A program made the position numbers and the translations under genes. A stretch of DNA of 64,000 nucleotides, taken from positions 62,001 to 126,000 of the forward strand of contig NZ_JAJTUT010000003.1 of the NCBI RefSeq assembly GCF_022399565.1. Direction: 5' to 3'. The notes beneath the pieces are model-generated. The model worked only from the letters and a program-made list of their open reading frames with translations, was not told the DNA's origin and made no database searches. The stretch is from Flavobacterium algicola (GTDB lineage Bacteria; Bacteroidota; Bacteroidia; Flavobacteriales; Flavobacteriaceae). Positions 7,245-18,118 of the stretch are shown here, in pieces (position 1 is the stretch's first letter; each line of letters opens with the position of its first letter).

Positions 7245-10200
7245 TTAAGGTATGATTATCTGCTGACTCTTCTTTCCATTAGAAGTATTCAAAACAACAA
7301 TATAAACACCAGCACTTAATTTCTTCAAAGGTAATTGAAAACCAGATTGACTTAATTTTTCCGTATCCCAGTTATAAATTGCTTTACCACTTATATCAAA
7401 AAGTTTTACTGCATAAATAATTGTTTCTTTTGCAGTGTTCAGGATATATAAATTGTTACTGTCTTGCAAATGCGTAACAGTGATTGAAGCTTCTTTAGAA
7501 TCGAGTGGGAAATCGTCCTTTAAGATTTTGTTCAAATCTTTAAATGTCAAAGCAAAGCGATCGAGATACTCACCAGGTTCAATACTAACTTTATAAGCGA
7601 CCTCTTTTATATCATTATAACTATCATTTTCTTTATCATAAATATAAAAGTTATCAGTATTGTCAAAATTTTCGAGACTATCAATATTAAAGCTGACAGT
7701 ACCCGTTTGATCTGCTTTTACGGCTAAAGGAATTTTTACTGCGGGATCAAAAAAGCCTTCCCCTTGAATCACCAATTTTGTTCCGTTATTATTAAATGAC
7801 ATATCATTGGGGAAAGCATCCAGTAAATAAGCATCGTATCCATTATCGAAATTATTACTAGCTTTTTCATTCATAAATCCTAATAAAACTTGTCTATGGA
7901 AATTTACTGCCGATGTGTAACCCAAACGTACTTTTTTGTATTTATCAGTGTCAATAATAGAATCATTAGGGTTCTCTACTAATATTATGGTCTTTCCTGC
8001 GGCACTTTGTTTAAAAGTATAATTTGAAAGTGAATCATTCTCTCTTTGAAACCCTCTTTGACTATTTTTAAAAGTAAGGTCGCCCGTTGCGTCAGTTTTA
8101 CCATAAACAAAAAATCCTTGACCTACTGGTATGTATCGATTTGGGGCATCTTTTGCTGTAGTTCCGTTGCCACTAATCAATGTTGTCAAAGAAGAACTTG
8201 TAGGAGTACCGCCAGTTAGGTTCAATACAGCATATCCTCCTTGATAATCTCGAAGTATATGCGTATTATTGGTTGTGTAATGTTCCCAAAAATAAATAGT
8301 ACCATCGATTGAAGCTAAATTATCGTTGATGAATTCTTTTGAATCCAAAGCTGATGGGTAGGGGTTTCCGGTTAATAAAAGTTGGCTAGCTCCTACGGTA
8401 TTTGTTGAAATAGTACCATTATTAGGTTTTCCGACAAAAGTATAGTTTTGACTAGTTCCCGGTCCTTGATTACCTTTCATGGTAAATCCTTGTCCAGCTC
8501 TTACAGTTCCTGTTTCTAAAATCTGACTCCAGTTTGCATACGCGTTTGCGTAATTGTCAAATTTATACAACCAGTACCTAGCAATACTAATGGGGCTGGA
8601 TGCAGCTCCATCATAACCATCAACCCAGTTTATAGTTTTTGGAATAGTTGTTGTTCCGTCTCGAAGCACTTCGCTAATGCTATGGTCTGTGTTATTTTCG
8701 GTGGTGTTAATTCTGCCCACTGGTGAGGCCCAATAATTGTAATTGTATAAGTTACCTTGCCCTTGTTGGTCGCGCTCTATAAAACCTGTACTCGCTACAT
8801 CAAGATCACTTTCTGTAGTTTGAACTAGTTGGGATTTGCCTACCAAATCTATTTTCCCATCTAATTTTAAATACCAATCGTTTTGGACTTTCATATCATT
8901 GGACGCAACAATTGTTTTATTGCTGTCTACTATCATTCCTAAATCTATATTGTTTACTGTTTCAGTGATATCGTGAGATATTTTAACAATAGACCAATCT
9001 TGCTCCATGATATCAAGTCCTCTTATTTCTTTAGTAGGACTATTTACTGCCTCGGCCAAATTCCCACTTCTTTCAGTTAGAAAAGGCATTGGTGCTTCTT
9101 GAATATAAATATTCTTATGATTGTAGATTTTTGTTCCGGTTACATCTATGGCAAGAGTGGTCAAGTCGTCAATGACATCATCTTTATAATTGTCCATTCG
9201 GTAATAACGCAATAAATTGGTAAAGGGCAGGCTAGAAGGCGATGTTGCTACATTTTTTGGTACAATCTCTCCACGTATTTCGCCACCAAAATTTTTGATT
9301 TCCTGATACACCATTCGTTGTAATTGTGAATCCGTCAAAGCGATATTAAATACTCGCACCTCGTCAATTTTTCCTTTGAAATACAATGAATTAGTGTCAG
9401 GGGCCTTACCGATCGTTAATTTTGAACTATCCGTTCCGGTTGTAGTTGGTCCGGTTACCGAAGCAACCATTGAACCGTTTAAATATAATTTTATATTTTT
9501 TGTTACGCCATCAAAAACGGCAGCGACGTGATACCATTGCGATTCGTTGAAAGTTGTTGAGGTATATGAAATAGTTGTTCCATTGACAGTGACTTCTAAA
9601 TTTTTGCTAGCATTTATTATAAGTTGGAAATTATTTTGACCAATGATGACAGAAGAAGTTCCTGTAAAAGGTGTTTTTAAATTTATCCAAGCCATTAAAC
9701 TTGCTGCTGGAAGGTCGCCTAAAATGGGGGTACTATCGGCATAATCATTTCGTCCATCAAAATCTAAAAATAATTTGGTTCTTAAATCTCTAGGAGAACC
9801 AAATTGAGCCGTATTGGTATCAAAAGTATCAATGATTCCGTCTTTATCTATATCAACTGTACCGTCAATGATACCATCGTTATTTGCGTCTAGTATTTTG
9901 TAATCGTAAATTTTAATATTGTTACTGATGTCCCAGTTAATTCCATCAGACATTATGTCTAAATAATCGGGTATACCATCACCATCAGTGTCTTGTAGAT
10001 AAGTTGTGGCAGGGTTTGTGTTGGAAACTCCTTGGTTTCTATTACCATACTGAGTTGTAAAATCTTTTTCTACTCCTTTGCCATAATCATAAACATCAAG
10101 GATTCCATCACCAAACCATTCCAATACACCATCGCCATTTGAATCTTGTTCTCGAAATGCTTCCGATTCTGGACCATCACCGACACCATCACCGGTAATG

Positions 10201-12707
10201 TCACCATCGCCGTTTTCAAATCCTACTGCAGCATTGGTATTGCCGGCATGTGATTCGTCTACGTCAAAAAGGCTATCATTGTCACTGTCTAAGTCCAAGT
10301 AATTAGGAACCCCATCACCATCTGAATCCAAAGTAGGTAAAGCAGCTACACTTTCAGCAGCATCGTGTATACCATTACCATTCGTATCTACCCATGATAC
10401 AGCATCGATGCGGCCTGTACCATTGGTTAGGTAACCAAGTCCAGCCTCGATAACATCTTCAATACCATCATTGTCAGCATCTAGATCAAATACATCTGCA
10501 ATACCATCGTTGTCGCGGTCGCACAGGGTTTGTGTGATAACAATGTCATCTAGCGCAAGGTCATTACCAAGTCCTCCAGGATTTTCGTTAATAAAAACTA
10601 CTTTGAAGGCGTTGGTAGGCAGGGTCAAGTTGGCGGTAAATTGGTGCCAAGTCTCGTCATTTTGAATATCACCAGTGGTGATGGTTTGCAAAACAACGCC
10701 TGTTAAATCTCTGAATTCAACTTTAATATTGGGTTTGATTCTTCCTGATGCTGTGATTCTGTCAAGATTTAAAATGTAAAAGCTGTAGGTTACGGGTACA
10801 TTGGGTAATGCTCCTGTAATTTCGGCCGTATAAAAGGTTCCTTTTGTATACGATGCGTTGAATAATGCCATTCTTCCGTCAGTATCACCCGTATGATCTC
10901 CTCCTAACCACCAAATGCTGGGAGCCCATTGAGCTACTTGCGCTGTAGAGGCTACCGTGTATTTTCCATCGTTCAGATCAGTTGAATTGGGACCTCCTTC
11001 GCAAACTGATGCATTTGTAGCATCTTGAAAACAATACGAAGTGGTGGCCGGATAGGTTGTGTTAATTTGTACCCGATTTGTACCAGCGCCAAAAGTTTCG
11101 TTTAAAAATTTATAATTTACAGCGTAACCATTTACGGCTCTACAATTGTTCTCTTCTGTAGTGTCTAAAATTCCGTCGTTGTCGTCATCTAAATCGGCAT
11201 CATCAAGGATTCCGTCGCCATCACTGTCGTAGAAATATTGTACCCCTTCTGCTTGTATGGCGAATTTATAAGGGTTTTTAAAAATGTCGTTACTAGAGAT
11301 GTTAATTGTTGCATTTTTGGCTCCCACTGTGCTCGTGTTGCATGAAACCTGAAAAGTGGTACTACTACCAGCAGCAATGGTTGTTGCAGGGGGAATTGAT
11401 ATAATGAAATCGCTAGCGTTTGCCCCCGAAATTGTTGGTGTACTTGAAATTAAAAGTGGTGCAGTTCCATTGTTGGTAATTGTATAGTTTTTTGAAACCG
11501 CTGCACTTGACACCTGCACATTACCAAAATGAGTATAATCTGTGGTTGATGGAGTTGCATCACCATTTATAATGGTTAGACTGTTTCCTGATACATTAAT
11601 CGTGGGTGCATTTAGAACAGTGAAGTTTGATGAATTGTTAATAATAGGAGCTGAATTACAGGCTCCACCCGTTCCACTACTTATTTGCGTGACAGTAATA
11701 GTTGTACTACCAGCACTGGCAAGCGTATTTGTGTTGAAAGTTCCTGTTCCAGACGCATTAACTTCAAGAGGCGCTATATTTCCCGTTGCCGTATTACTAC
11801 CAGATAAATTATAAATGATAGTATAACTTCCAGCTGGAAGTCCTCCACTAATGTTGCTAACCGTTATCGTACAATAGTTATTTGGAGAGGTATCAGTAGC
11901 AAGGATAGAAGAAAAAGAATAAGTAGGGCAGTTGTACGTAAGTACAACTTGGCCATTCCCCCCTTTACCGCCATTTTTCGCCACTTGGAGCGCTACATTT
12001 GCAGAATAGGTACCATAAGCGCCACCACCACCACCACCAGGAGTGTTACCAGGATTACCATCACCCACAGTGTTTCGTCCGGCACCACCGTCACCACCGC
12101 CACTTGTTCCCCCGATACCTCCTAGACTAGCGGTATTGTTCGCTGCTGTACCATTTGCACCATCTGCACCACTTCCAGCAGCTCCACCACCACTACCAGT
12201 GAAGGTTCTTGCTCCATAGATTCCATTTCCTCCTGCCCCTCCAGTGTAAGTTGTTGCTCCGGTAGAACCTGTACCTCCATAACCTGTGGTTGTTTCCCAC
12301 GGCAACGGAGTTTTACCTCCTTTAGCAATTACACTATTTTCAAATGAAGAATCCGTACCAGGATTGTTTGTCTGTCCTCCAGTAACTGCGTTATAGATGC
12401 CTTGCCCACCTTCACCTATTACAATTGTGTAGCTTAGAAGTGGATCAACAGTTATGCCTGAAATACGGGCGTAGCCACCACCACCACCACCACCAGCTTT
12501 AAAATCACCATTATAAGTAGCTCTATAAGCACCACCACCACCACCAGCACCCCAAGCTTCAACTTGAGCTGTAGTCACACCCGCAGGAACTTTTATAGAA
12601 TAAGTTCCAGGAACAGTATTGGTATAAGTCTGTGAATATACTAAGGACGTAATAAAAAATAGAAAATAATAAAAGCAGGAATAGTTAGTAGGTAGAGTTT
12701 TTTTCAT
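7245..12707 (-). CDS. Giant T9SS-secreted protein: Gly-rich, TSP3 repeats, LamG, sorting domain
   Basis: This is an 1820-aa secreted protein with a signal peptide (ending SLVYSQ). Residues ~40-255 are a glycine-rich domain with runs of Gly. Residues ~365-480 resemble a choice-of-anchor-D / Ig-like domain. Several thrombospondin type 3 calcium-binding repeats follow (DSDGDGILDDADLDDDNDG near 490; DRDNDGIADVFDLDADNDG near 740; DTDGDGIPDYLDI near 915). Residues ~975-1140 form a LamG/concanavalin-like domain. A C-terminal module of ~540 aa is shared with the neighbour at 12993-17519. Residues ~1735-1820 are a type A sorting domain (LFDISGKAIYNW, LSAGVYIVVL, KKSQQIIIP). Export is by the type IX system to the cell surface. 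An adhesin or surface-coat role is likely, but the function is unknown. A TTTG-N22-TAAATTTG promoter lies upstream. Confidence 0.9.
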   Translation of the reverse strand: MKKTLPTNYSCFYYFLFFITSLVYSQTYTNTVPGTYSIKVPAGVTTAQVEAWGAGGGGGAYRATYNGDFKAGGGGGGGYARISGITVDPLLSYTIVIGEGGQGIYNAVTGGQTNNPGTDSSFENSVIAKGGKTPLPWETTTGYGGTGSTGATTYTGGAGGNGIYGARTFTGSGGGAAGSGADGANGTAANNTASLGGIGGTSGGGDGGAGRNTVGDGNPGNTPGGGGGGAYGTYSANVALQVAKNGGKGGNGQVVLTYNCPTYSFSSILATDTSPNNYCTITVSNISGGLPAGSYTIIYNLSGSNTATGNIAPLEVNASGTGTFNTNTLASAGSTTITVTQISSGTGGACNSAPIINNSSNFTVLNAPTINVSGNSLTIINGDATPSTTDYTHFGNVQVSSAAVSKNYTITNNGTAPLLISSTPTISGANASDFIISIPPATTIAAGSSTTFQVSCNTSTVGAKNATINISSNDIFKNPYKFAIQAEGVQYFYDSDGDGILDDADLDDDNDGILDTTEENNCRAVNGYAVNYKFLNETFGAGTNRVQINTTYPATTSYCFQDATNASVCEGGPNSTDLNDGKYTVASTAQVAQWAPSIWWLGGDHTGDTDGRMALFNASYTKGTFYTAEITGALPNVPVTYSFYILNLDRITASGRIKPNIKVEFRDLTGVVLQTITTGDIQNDETWHQFTANLTLPTNAFKVVFINENPGGLGNDLALDDIVITQTLCDRDNDGIADVFDLDADNDGIEDVIEAGLGYLTNGTGRIDAVSWVDTNGNGIHDAAESVAALPTLDSDGDGVPNYLDLDSDNDSLFDVDESHAGNTNAAVGFENGDGDITGDGVGDGPESEAFREQDSNGDGVLEWFGDGILDVYDYGKGVEKDFTTQYGNRNQGVSNTNPATTYLQDTDGDGIPDYLDIMSDGINWDISNNIKIYDYKILDANNDGIIDGTVDIDKDGIIDTFDTNTAQFGSPRDLRTKLFLDFDGRNDYADSTPILGDLPAASLMAWINLKTPFTGTSSVIIGQNNFQLIINASKNLEVTVNGTTISYTSTTFNESQWYHVAAVFDGVTKNIKLYLNGSMVASVTGPTTTGTDSSKLTIGKAPDTNSLYFKGKIDEVRVFNIALTDSQLQRMVYQEIKNFGGEIRGEIVPKNVATSPSSLPFTNLLRYYRMDNYKDDVIDDLTTLAIDVTGTKIYNHKNIYIQEAPMPFLTERSGNLAEAVNSPTKEIRGLDIMEQDWSIVKISHDITETVNNIDLGMIVDSNKTIVASNDMKVQNDWYLKLDGKIDLVGKSQLVQTTESDLDVASTGFIERDQQGQGNLYNYNYWASPVGRINTTENNTDHSISEVLRDGTTTIPKTINWVDGYDGAASSPISIARYWLYKFDNYANAYANWSQILETGTVRAGQGFTMKGNQGPGTSQNYTFVGKPNNGTISTNTVGASQLLLTGNPYPSALDSKEFINDNLASIDGTIYFWEHYTTNNTHILRDYQGGYAVLNLTGGTPTSSSLTTLISGNGTTAKDAPNRYIPVGQGFFVYGKTDATGDLTFKNSQRGFQRENDSLSNYTFKQSAAGKTIILVENPNDSIIDTDKYKKVRLGYTSAVNFHRQVLLGFMNEKASNNFDNGYDAYLLDAFPNDMSFNNNGTKLVIQGEGFFDPAVKIPLAVKADQTGTVSFNIDSLENFDNTDNFYIYDKENDSYNDIKEVAYKVSIEPGEYLDRFALTFKDLNKILKDDFPLDSKEASITVTHLQDSNNLYILNTAKETIIYAVKLFDISGKAIYNWDTEKLSQSGFQLPLKKLSAGVYIVVLNTSNGKKSQQIIIP
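12475..12550. repeat. CCA trinucleotide runs coding for poly-Gly
   Basis: Seven consecutive CCA units at 12475-12495 and a shorter run near 12528-12545 encode GGT glycine runs in the leftward 1820-aa protein. Similar CCA runs lie near 12027-12045. Changes by whole units would lengthen or shorten the Gly tract without breaking the frame. Confidence 0.7.
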
Positions 12708-12768
12708 AAAAGAAAAGATCAGATTATCTCTAATGTAAATCGGGGCGTTGATTATAATTAAAGCTGTT

Positions 12769-12802
12769 CAAATTTAACTATAATATACATGTTAAAGACA
12801 AA
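12769..12802 (-). promoter_or_regulatory. Promoter of the 1820-aa T9SS gene
   Basis: On the minus strand, TTTG (12802-12799) and TAAATTTG (12776-12769) are separated by 22 bp. The -7 element lies 62 bp upstream of the ATG at 12707. The rest of the 285-bp gap to the next gene is AT-rich, with nothing else recognisable. Confidence 0.5.
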
Positions 12803-12992
12803 TTTTCTTAAATTAATAATAAATCAATACTATTTTGAATTTGGAAATGTCAAAATAGTAGGAGTATTTCTTATTATTTAGAAAAACAGTTTCAGAAAGA
12901 GTATAGAATCATAACGATTTGATACAGTATCGATTAATGGAATTTATAGTGCATTTAGAAGAAAGACGGAGTTTCAAATTTTTTAAAAGATT

Positions 12993-15900
12993 TTAAGGTA
13001 TAATGATTTTTTGACTAATTTTTCCGTTAGAAGTAGTAAGCGTAACAATATATACTCCAGAACTTAATTGACCAATTGGCAATTGAAAATTATTTTGGAT
13101 TAAAGAGGACGCACTCCAATTCCTAATTCTTTTTCCGCTCATGTCGTACAATGACGCATCTTTGATTTCGACTTCATCATTGTTCTTTTGAATTGTTATC
13201 GTACGATTATTTTGCTGGTATGCAACTATCACTGCAGAATTGTTTACATCAGAAGAATTCACAGCTAGTGTCGGTTCTGCATTTGAATTTTTAAAAGTTA
13301 ATGAAAAACGGTCAAGGTACTCGCCAGCATCTAGGGTTATTTCATAGGAATCAGAAGTTATATCGTGATATGTATTACTTAATTTATCAAGAATATAGAA
13401 TTTTTCGTTATTGTCAAAATTTTCGATTCCATCTAAAGTGAAGATCACTGTACCTGTTTGATCTGCTTTTAAAGCAAGTGGGAAAGTAGCATTGTTGTCA
13501 AAAGTACCTTCGCCCTGAATCACCAGTTTTATACCATTACTAATAAAAGACATATCGTTAGGAAAAGCATCTAGCAAATAAGCATCATAGCCATCATCAA
13601 ATGCAGCTGTTGCTTTATTATCTATAAAACCAAGAAGCACCTGTCTGTGAAAGTTTACAGCTGAGGTATATCCTAATCGTATTTTTTTATAATGGTCATT
13701 ATCTACAATTGGATCGTTACTATTATCATTGTAAATAGTACTTTTTCCGCTACTATTTGTTCGAAATGTTGCATTTGAAATCTCAGATTCATCCTCTTTA
13801 TGAAAAGCTCTTTGGCTATTTTTATAAATCACAGGTCCACCTGTACCTGCTTTTCCGTATACAAAAAAAGCTTGTCCTACAGGTATGTACTGGTATGGAG
13901 CACCTTTTGAACTAAGTCCGTTTCCACTAATAAGCGTCGTTGATGATGCATTTGCAGGAATACCGCCGGTAAGATTTAAAACAGCATAACCACCTTGGTA
14001 ATCTCGTAATATGTGAGTATTATTAGTTGTATAATGTTCCCAGAAGTAAATATTTCCATCAAACGATGTGCTATTATCATTTATGAAGGCTTTGGAATCT
14101 AGTGCAGACGGGTAAGGGTTACCGGTAAGCAATAGCTGGCTAGCTCCAACTACGTTAGAAGAAATAGTACCATTGTTTGGCTTACCGACAAAAGTATAGT
14201 TCTGAGAAGTACTCGGACCATTGTTACCTTTCATTGTAAATCCTTGTCCGGTTCTTAAAGTTCCGGTCTCATTTATTTGTACCCAGTTGGCATATGCATT
14301 GCTGTAATTATCAAATTTGTACAACCAATAGCGCGCTACACTAATAGGTGAAGTAGTTGCTCCATCATAACCCCCAATCCAATTAATGTTTTGAGGAACA
14401 GTTGTAGTGCCATCTCTAAGAACATCTTGAACACTGTGCTCACTATTGTTTTGTGTGGAATTAATTCGACTTACTGGTGATGCCCAATAGTTGTAGTTGT
14501 ATTTATTGCCTTGCCCTTGTTGGTCTCTTTCGATAAATCCCGCACTTGCTACATCAAGGATACTACCTTCAGTTTGCACTAATTGTGATTTTCCTACCAA
14601 ATCAAGTTTACCGTCAAGTTTGAAATATTTTGAGATTTCAATTTTATTATTGGTATTAGCACTGAGGGTATTGCTTTCTACCAATAATCCAAGAACGGTT
14701 TTGTTACCGTCTGTTGTAATCGCATTGCTTGTTTGAACAATGTTCCATTTTATTGGAGTACTGCCGTCAACACCAAGGGTATTGGGAATATTCCATACAC
14801 TGCCATAAGTCCATGTAGTACTGTTCTCCCAGCTATTGTCCGTGCTAGAAGTATAAGGCAAAGGGGCATTTTCAGGTTGAGCACTTTCGATACCAATTAA
14901 TCGACCTTTACGCAGATTGGCAGATTTGTCCACTAAATTTCCATTAACGAGGTCAGTGGGTTGTTTCATTGGGAAATAAGCTTGCAAGTTGTTCCAACTA
15001 AGGCCGTCAATGGCCAACGGCACAGATGCACCAAAAACCGACGTACTGCTTTTTAGAATTCTTTGGTTCATCATTTGATGCATTTGATCTTCCGTCAACG
15101 CGATATTCCAAACACGAAATTCTTGCATCCAACCGTTAAAAAAATTAGTTGGTAGGTAAGGACTCGTAGTGCTTGGTGCCATAGCACCCAAAACACATTT
15201 TGCACTGCTGTTTGCAATTGGGTTTGTACCGCTCACTGGTGACTGTACCGCCACACCATCGATATATAATTGATAAGCAGTTCCATTAAAAGTGACTGCA
15301 ACATGATACCACCTTCCTGTGGATACTGGATATAGCGAAGTGATTGAGCCAGTGGTATTCCATTTAAAAGAGATCATATTGTTAACTATACGCAAATCAT
15401 ATCCATCGGTTAAGGAGGATGCAGTTCTTTTAGAAAATATAGTTTGAACAGCTCCGTTAGTTTGTCCTGGTTTGATCCAAGTTTCTACAGAAAATGATCC
15501 GCTATTTAAATTGTAATTGTTATCGAAACTGACATGGTCATTTATACCATCAAAATCTAATTTGTTACACAGACCAATGTTGACAGTCGTGTCGTCTATA
15601 ATTGGTGAACACGCTCCTCCGCCATAAGGTACTGTCCAACGCAAGGTGTATACGCCAGAATTTGGACTAGAAAATTCAGAATTAGGATTGGTTACATCAG
15701 AAAAAACTTCGCCTCCGCCTGCAGGGCCGCTCACCACGGACCAAGATCCCGTAGTGCTAGTAGTTGCCTCCAAAGTAACAGATGATAAACCGCAAGTTGC
15801 TGGTGCTTTGTCGGGCCCTGCCAAAACTGCAAAGCACGTACTACTGCTACTATTAAAATTTACAACTATAGGATTATCGATTAAATTAAAACAACCTGTA

Positions 15901-17519
15901 GAATAATCTATTCCTTGTGACACAGGATCACTAAAGCTAACATTTGTAACCGAACCATTTCCGGCGATAGTTCCATTTAGCGAAATGGCATTGTTGCAAC
16001 CCAAATTGAATAGGGTGGCACAATCTGTAGTCAATTTAATCTTAAACAGCAAACTTCCGAGTAAAGTGTCAGGGTCTGATGGTAAGGGGATATTTCCAAC
16101 ATTCCAGATAATGGCATTCAAACTACTATCAAAGTAGGGAGCATTGGCTGGTGAAAATGTACTGTGAATAGCTGACGTACTAATACTGCTGATCGTGTAT
16201 AGGGTAGAGGCAGGAATCGGAATGGTGATTATAGTGTTTTTAGTACTTTCACTACCATTGTTTTTGATGTCTATTTTGTATTGAATTTCGTCTCCTGGCA
16301 AAGCTGTCAACGGTAGCGTAGGCGTCACTCCTGCGATGGTATTAACTTTTACTGAGGCTATGGGTTTTGGAATATAGGCATCAACTGCCATGGCAAAGGC
16401 AAAAATTGAAAATTTATCATTGCTAGAACTGTATCTAAAAGTGGTGGAGGTTTGGCCGTTGGCAATGATTGGGTTTCCTACGTTTGGGACGTTGAACATC
16501 GAAATATCCATTCCTGTATTGTTGAGATAATTTGGGCTTCGGCTGTTGCCATCGGTGTAAATAGAAGAGTTGAAAAAGTTATTAGCTGTATTACCAGCAT
16601 GTGACAATGTTAGATAGTTATAACTATTATAAGGAGCTATTGGTTTATTAAGCTTTAAGATTTCTAGAGCATCACCCGTTCTATTTCTATCTCCTTCGCT
16701 AGCCATAACTCCCAATTTCATGACCACATCACCACTTAAGGTAGCAAAAAAACCATCGATCGGAATCGTACCTGTGTTCCCAAGATCGACATATGCGTAT
16801 CCGTCAAAAATGGTCACGGCACGATCTTTCATTTTTGGATTTTCATAGACTACAATAATACCCCAACCACCAAGGTATCCAGGACTGTTACTGCCTTCGA
16901 CCAAGGCAATGTCTGCTACGGTGTAGCTACCAACACCATTTGTTTTTACATAATCGGTAATCTCTTGATAACCCACAAAAATATCATCGTCTGAGTTTTT
17001 AGGATAGTATATAGCAGCAGTAGATGCTGTGATTGTTGTGTAATTAGAAGCTAGCCCACCTTTTAGTTTTACTATTTTTTTGTCATATGTGTTGGTTACA
17101 CTTCCTTTGGTTACTGTAAAAGGGGAATTATTATTGATTTTAGATTTTCCTGTCCAATACAGTCCGGCATAAATTACTTTTGAGCAATCAGGGTTGGCAA
17201 TGCCCCCTTCTGTAGAGAAACCGAGAGTCGCAGAGGATGAATTGAGTGTGCTACTGTCTCCATCAATATCTACAAAATACATGTTGCTTCCAGTATTATC
17301 AACAGTAGTACTACTTCCACTTGTAGTCATGTTTGTGTTTCCGATCATAGTAAAATCACCTTTGATGTTATATATCTTCTTGGAAGTAGAATAAGAAGAT
17401 GTTCTTTGGGTGAAAGGAACACGAAGTTGCGCATATAGTTCGATCGTAGGTATACACAGGAGTATGATATACACTAGAAGATTGGTTAATTTTTTTATCG
17501 TAAAGTAATTTTGTTCCAT
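12993..17519 (-). CDS. Giant T9SS-secreted protein: DUF11-like, LamG, sorting domain
   Basis: This is a 1508-aa secreted protein with a signal segment near residues 12-30. Residues ~40-390 form an N-terminal region with FVDIDGDSST, KVIYAGLYWTGKS and GYLGGWGIIVVYENP, a pattern seen in large flavobacterial surface proteins. A DUF11-like repeat lies near 395-500 (PLTALPGDEIQYKIDIKNNGSE). A LamG/concanavalin-like domain lies near 655-810 (LDFDGINDHVSFDNNYNLNSGSFSVETWIKPG, in pieces). The ~540-aa module shared with the 7245-12707 protein follows, then a type A sorting domain (LYDMSGKRIRNW, LSSGVYIVTL, ending KIIIP). It is probably exported by T9SS and attached to the surface. The two genes are tandem and co-oriented, 285 bp apart. 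No TAnnTTTG element was found upstream. Confidence 0.9.
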   Translation of the reverse strand: MEQNYFTIKKLTNLLVYIILLCIPTIELYAQLRVPFTQRTSSYSTSKKIYNIKGDFTMIGNTNMTTSGSSTTVDNTGSNMYFVDIDGDSSTLNSSSATLGFSTEGGIANPDCSKVIYAGLYWTGKSKINNNSPFTVTKGSVTNTYDKKIVKLKGGLASNYTTITASTAAIYYPKNSDDDIFVGYQEITDYVKTNGVGSYTVADIALVEGSNSPGYLGGWGIIVVYENPKMKDRAVTIFDGYAYVDLGNTGTIPIDGFFATLSGDVVMKLGVMASEGDRNRTGDALEILKLNKPIAPYNSYNYLTLSHAGNTANNFFNSSIYTDGNSRSPNYLNNTGMDISMFNVPNVGNPIIANGQTSTTFRYSSSNDKFSIFAFAMAVDAYIPKPIASVKVNTIAGVTPTLPLTALPGDEIQYKIDIKNNGSESTKNTIITIPIPASTLYTISSISTSAIHSTFSPANAPYFDSSLNAIIWNVGNIPLPSDPDTLLGSLLFKIKLTTDCATLFNLGCNNAISLNGTIAGNGSVTNVSFSDPVSQGIDYSTGCFNLIDNPIVVNFNSSSSTCFAVLAGPDKAPATCGLSSVTLEATTSTTGSWSVVSGPAGGGEVFSDVTNPNSEFSSPNSGVYTLRWTVPYGGGACSPIIDDTTVNIGLCNKLDFDGINDHVSFDNNYNLNSGSFSVETWIKPGQTNGAVQTIFSKRTASSLTDGYDLRIVNNMISFKWNTTGSITSLYPVSTGRWYHVAVTFNGTAYQLYIDGVAVQSPVSGTNPIANSSAKCVLGAMAPSTTSPYLPTNFFNGWMQEFRVWNIALTEDQMHQMMNQRILKSSTSVFGASVPLAIDGLSWNNLQAYFPMKQPTDLVNGNLVDKSANLRKGRLIGIESAQPENAPLPYTSSTDNSWENSTTWTYGSVWNIPNTLGVDGSTPIKWNIVQTSNAITTDGNKTVLGLLVESNTLSANTNNKIEISKYFKLDGKLDLVGKSQLVQTEGSILDVASAGFIERDQQGQGNKYNYNYWASPVSRINSTQNNSEHSVQDVLRDGTTTVPQNINWIGGYDGATTSPISVARYWLYKFDNYSNAYANWVQINETGTLRTGQGFTMKGNNGPSTSQNYTFVGKPNNGTISSNVVGASQLLLTGNPYPSALDSKAFINDNSTSFDGNIYFWEHYTTNNTHILRDYQGGYAVLNLTGGIPANASSTTLISGNGLSSKGAPYQYIPVGQAFFVYGKAGTGGPVIYKNSQRAFHKEDESEISNATFRTNSSGKSTIYNDNSNDPIVDNDHYKKIRLGYTSAVNFHRQVLLGFIDNKATAAFDDGYDAYLLDAFPNDMSFISNGIKLVIQGEGTFDNNATFPLALKADQTGTVIFTLDGIENFDNNEKFYILDKLSNTYHDITSDSYEITLDAGEYLDRFSLTFKNSNAEPTLAVNSSDVNNSAVIVAYQQNNRTITIQKNNDEVEIKDASLYDMSGKRIRNWSASSLIQNNFQLPIGQLSSGVYIVTLTTSNGKISQKIIIP

Positions 17520-18118
17520 ATCAAAAGCATTAGAAGCTTACTGTTTTTCTTAAAGTAATTCTCAATTTTGAATTGCTATGAATGGGCAAAATTGGAACTT
17601 ATATTTTTTTTTGGATTATACTATTACAAGTTTTGACTTTTTTTTTGAAAGTTGCAGAACTATCGAAGTATTTAATACACTGTTCGAATATAAGGGTAAA
17701 TCAGATTAAAATACAAATAAAAACGTTTAAATGCATTGTTCTAGTATTATTGTAATTTAAATAATGTTAATTAATTTATTGGTTTTTAGTATGAACTTAA
17801 TATAATCAAGGGTGTGTGGGGAAGTTTTATCGTATATGAGTGATATAAATCTCAAGGAATAACTTGAACTTTATAATCGAATGCTGTAACAATTATTTCA
17901 AATCATCATCTAGCGATTGATCAGTGAAATGTTCTAAATTGAAAATATAATAACCATTTTAGGTTTATTTAAATGTTCGTCTTTAATAATACTAAGATTA
18001 AATCCAATTGAATTATGCTGTCTTCTTTTTAAAATTTAATAATTAAGTGGTAAGTTTGTTATCATCTAAAAAAAATAAACGATTCATTTTAAATCGAACA
18101 TAACGATAAATTTTAAAT
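17520..18118. other. 600-bp divergent intergenic region
   Basis: This AT-rich gap lies between the leftward T9SS gene and galE. Apart from the galE -7 candidate at 18051-18058 I see no gene, repeat or convincing hairpin in it. Confidence 0.5.
18051..18058 (+). promoter_or_regulatory. -7 element of the galE promoter
   Basis: TAAGTTTG matches TAnnTTTG exactly, 61 bp upstream of the galE ATG. A T-rich tract at 18021-18030 may replace the -33 element. Confidence 0.45.

Noticed and set aside
12020..12560. Dense CCA repeats, at first sight a CRISPR-like or satellite array
   Set aside because: They are glycine codons in the reading frame of the 1820-aa protein, with no spacer-repeat order.
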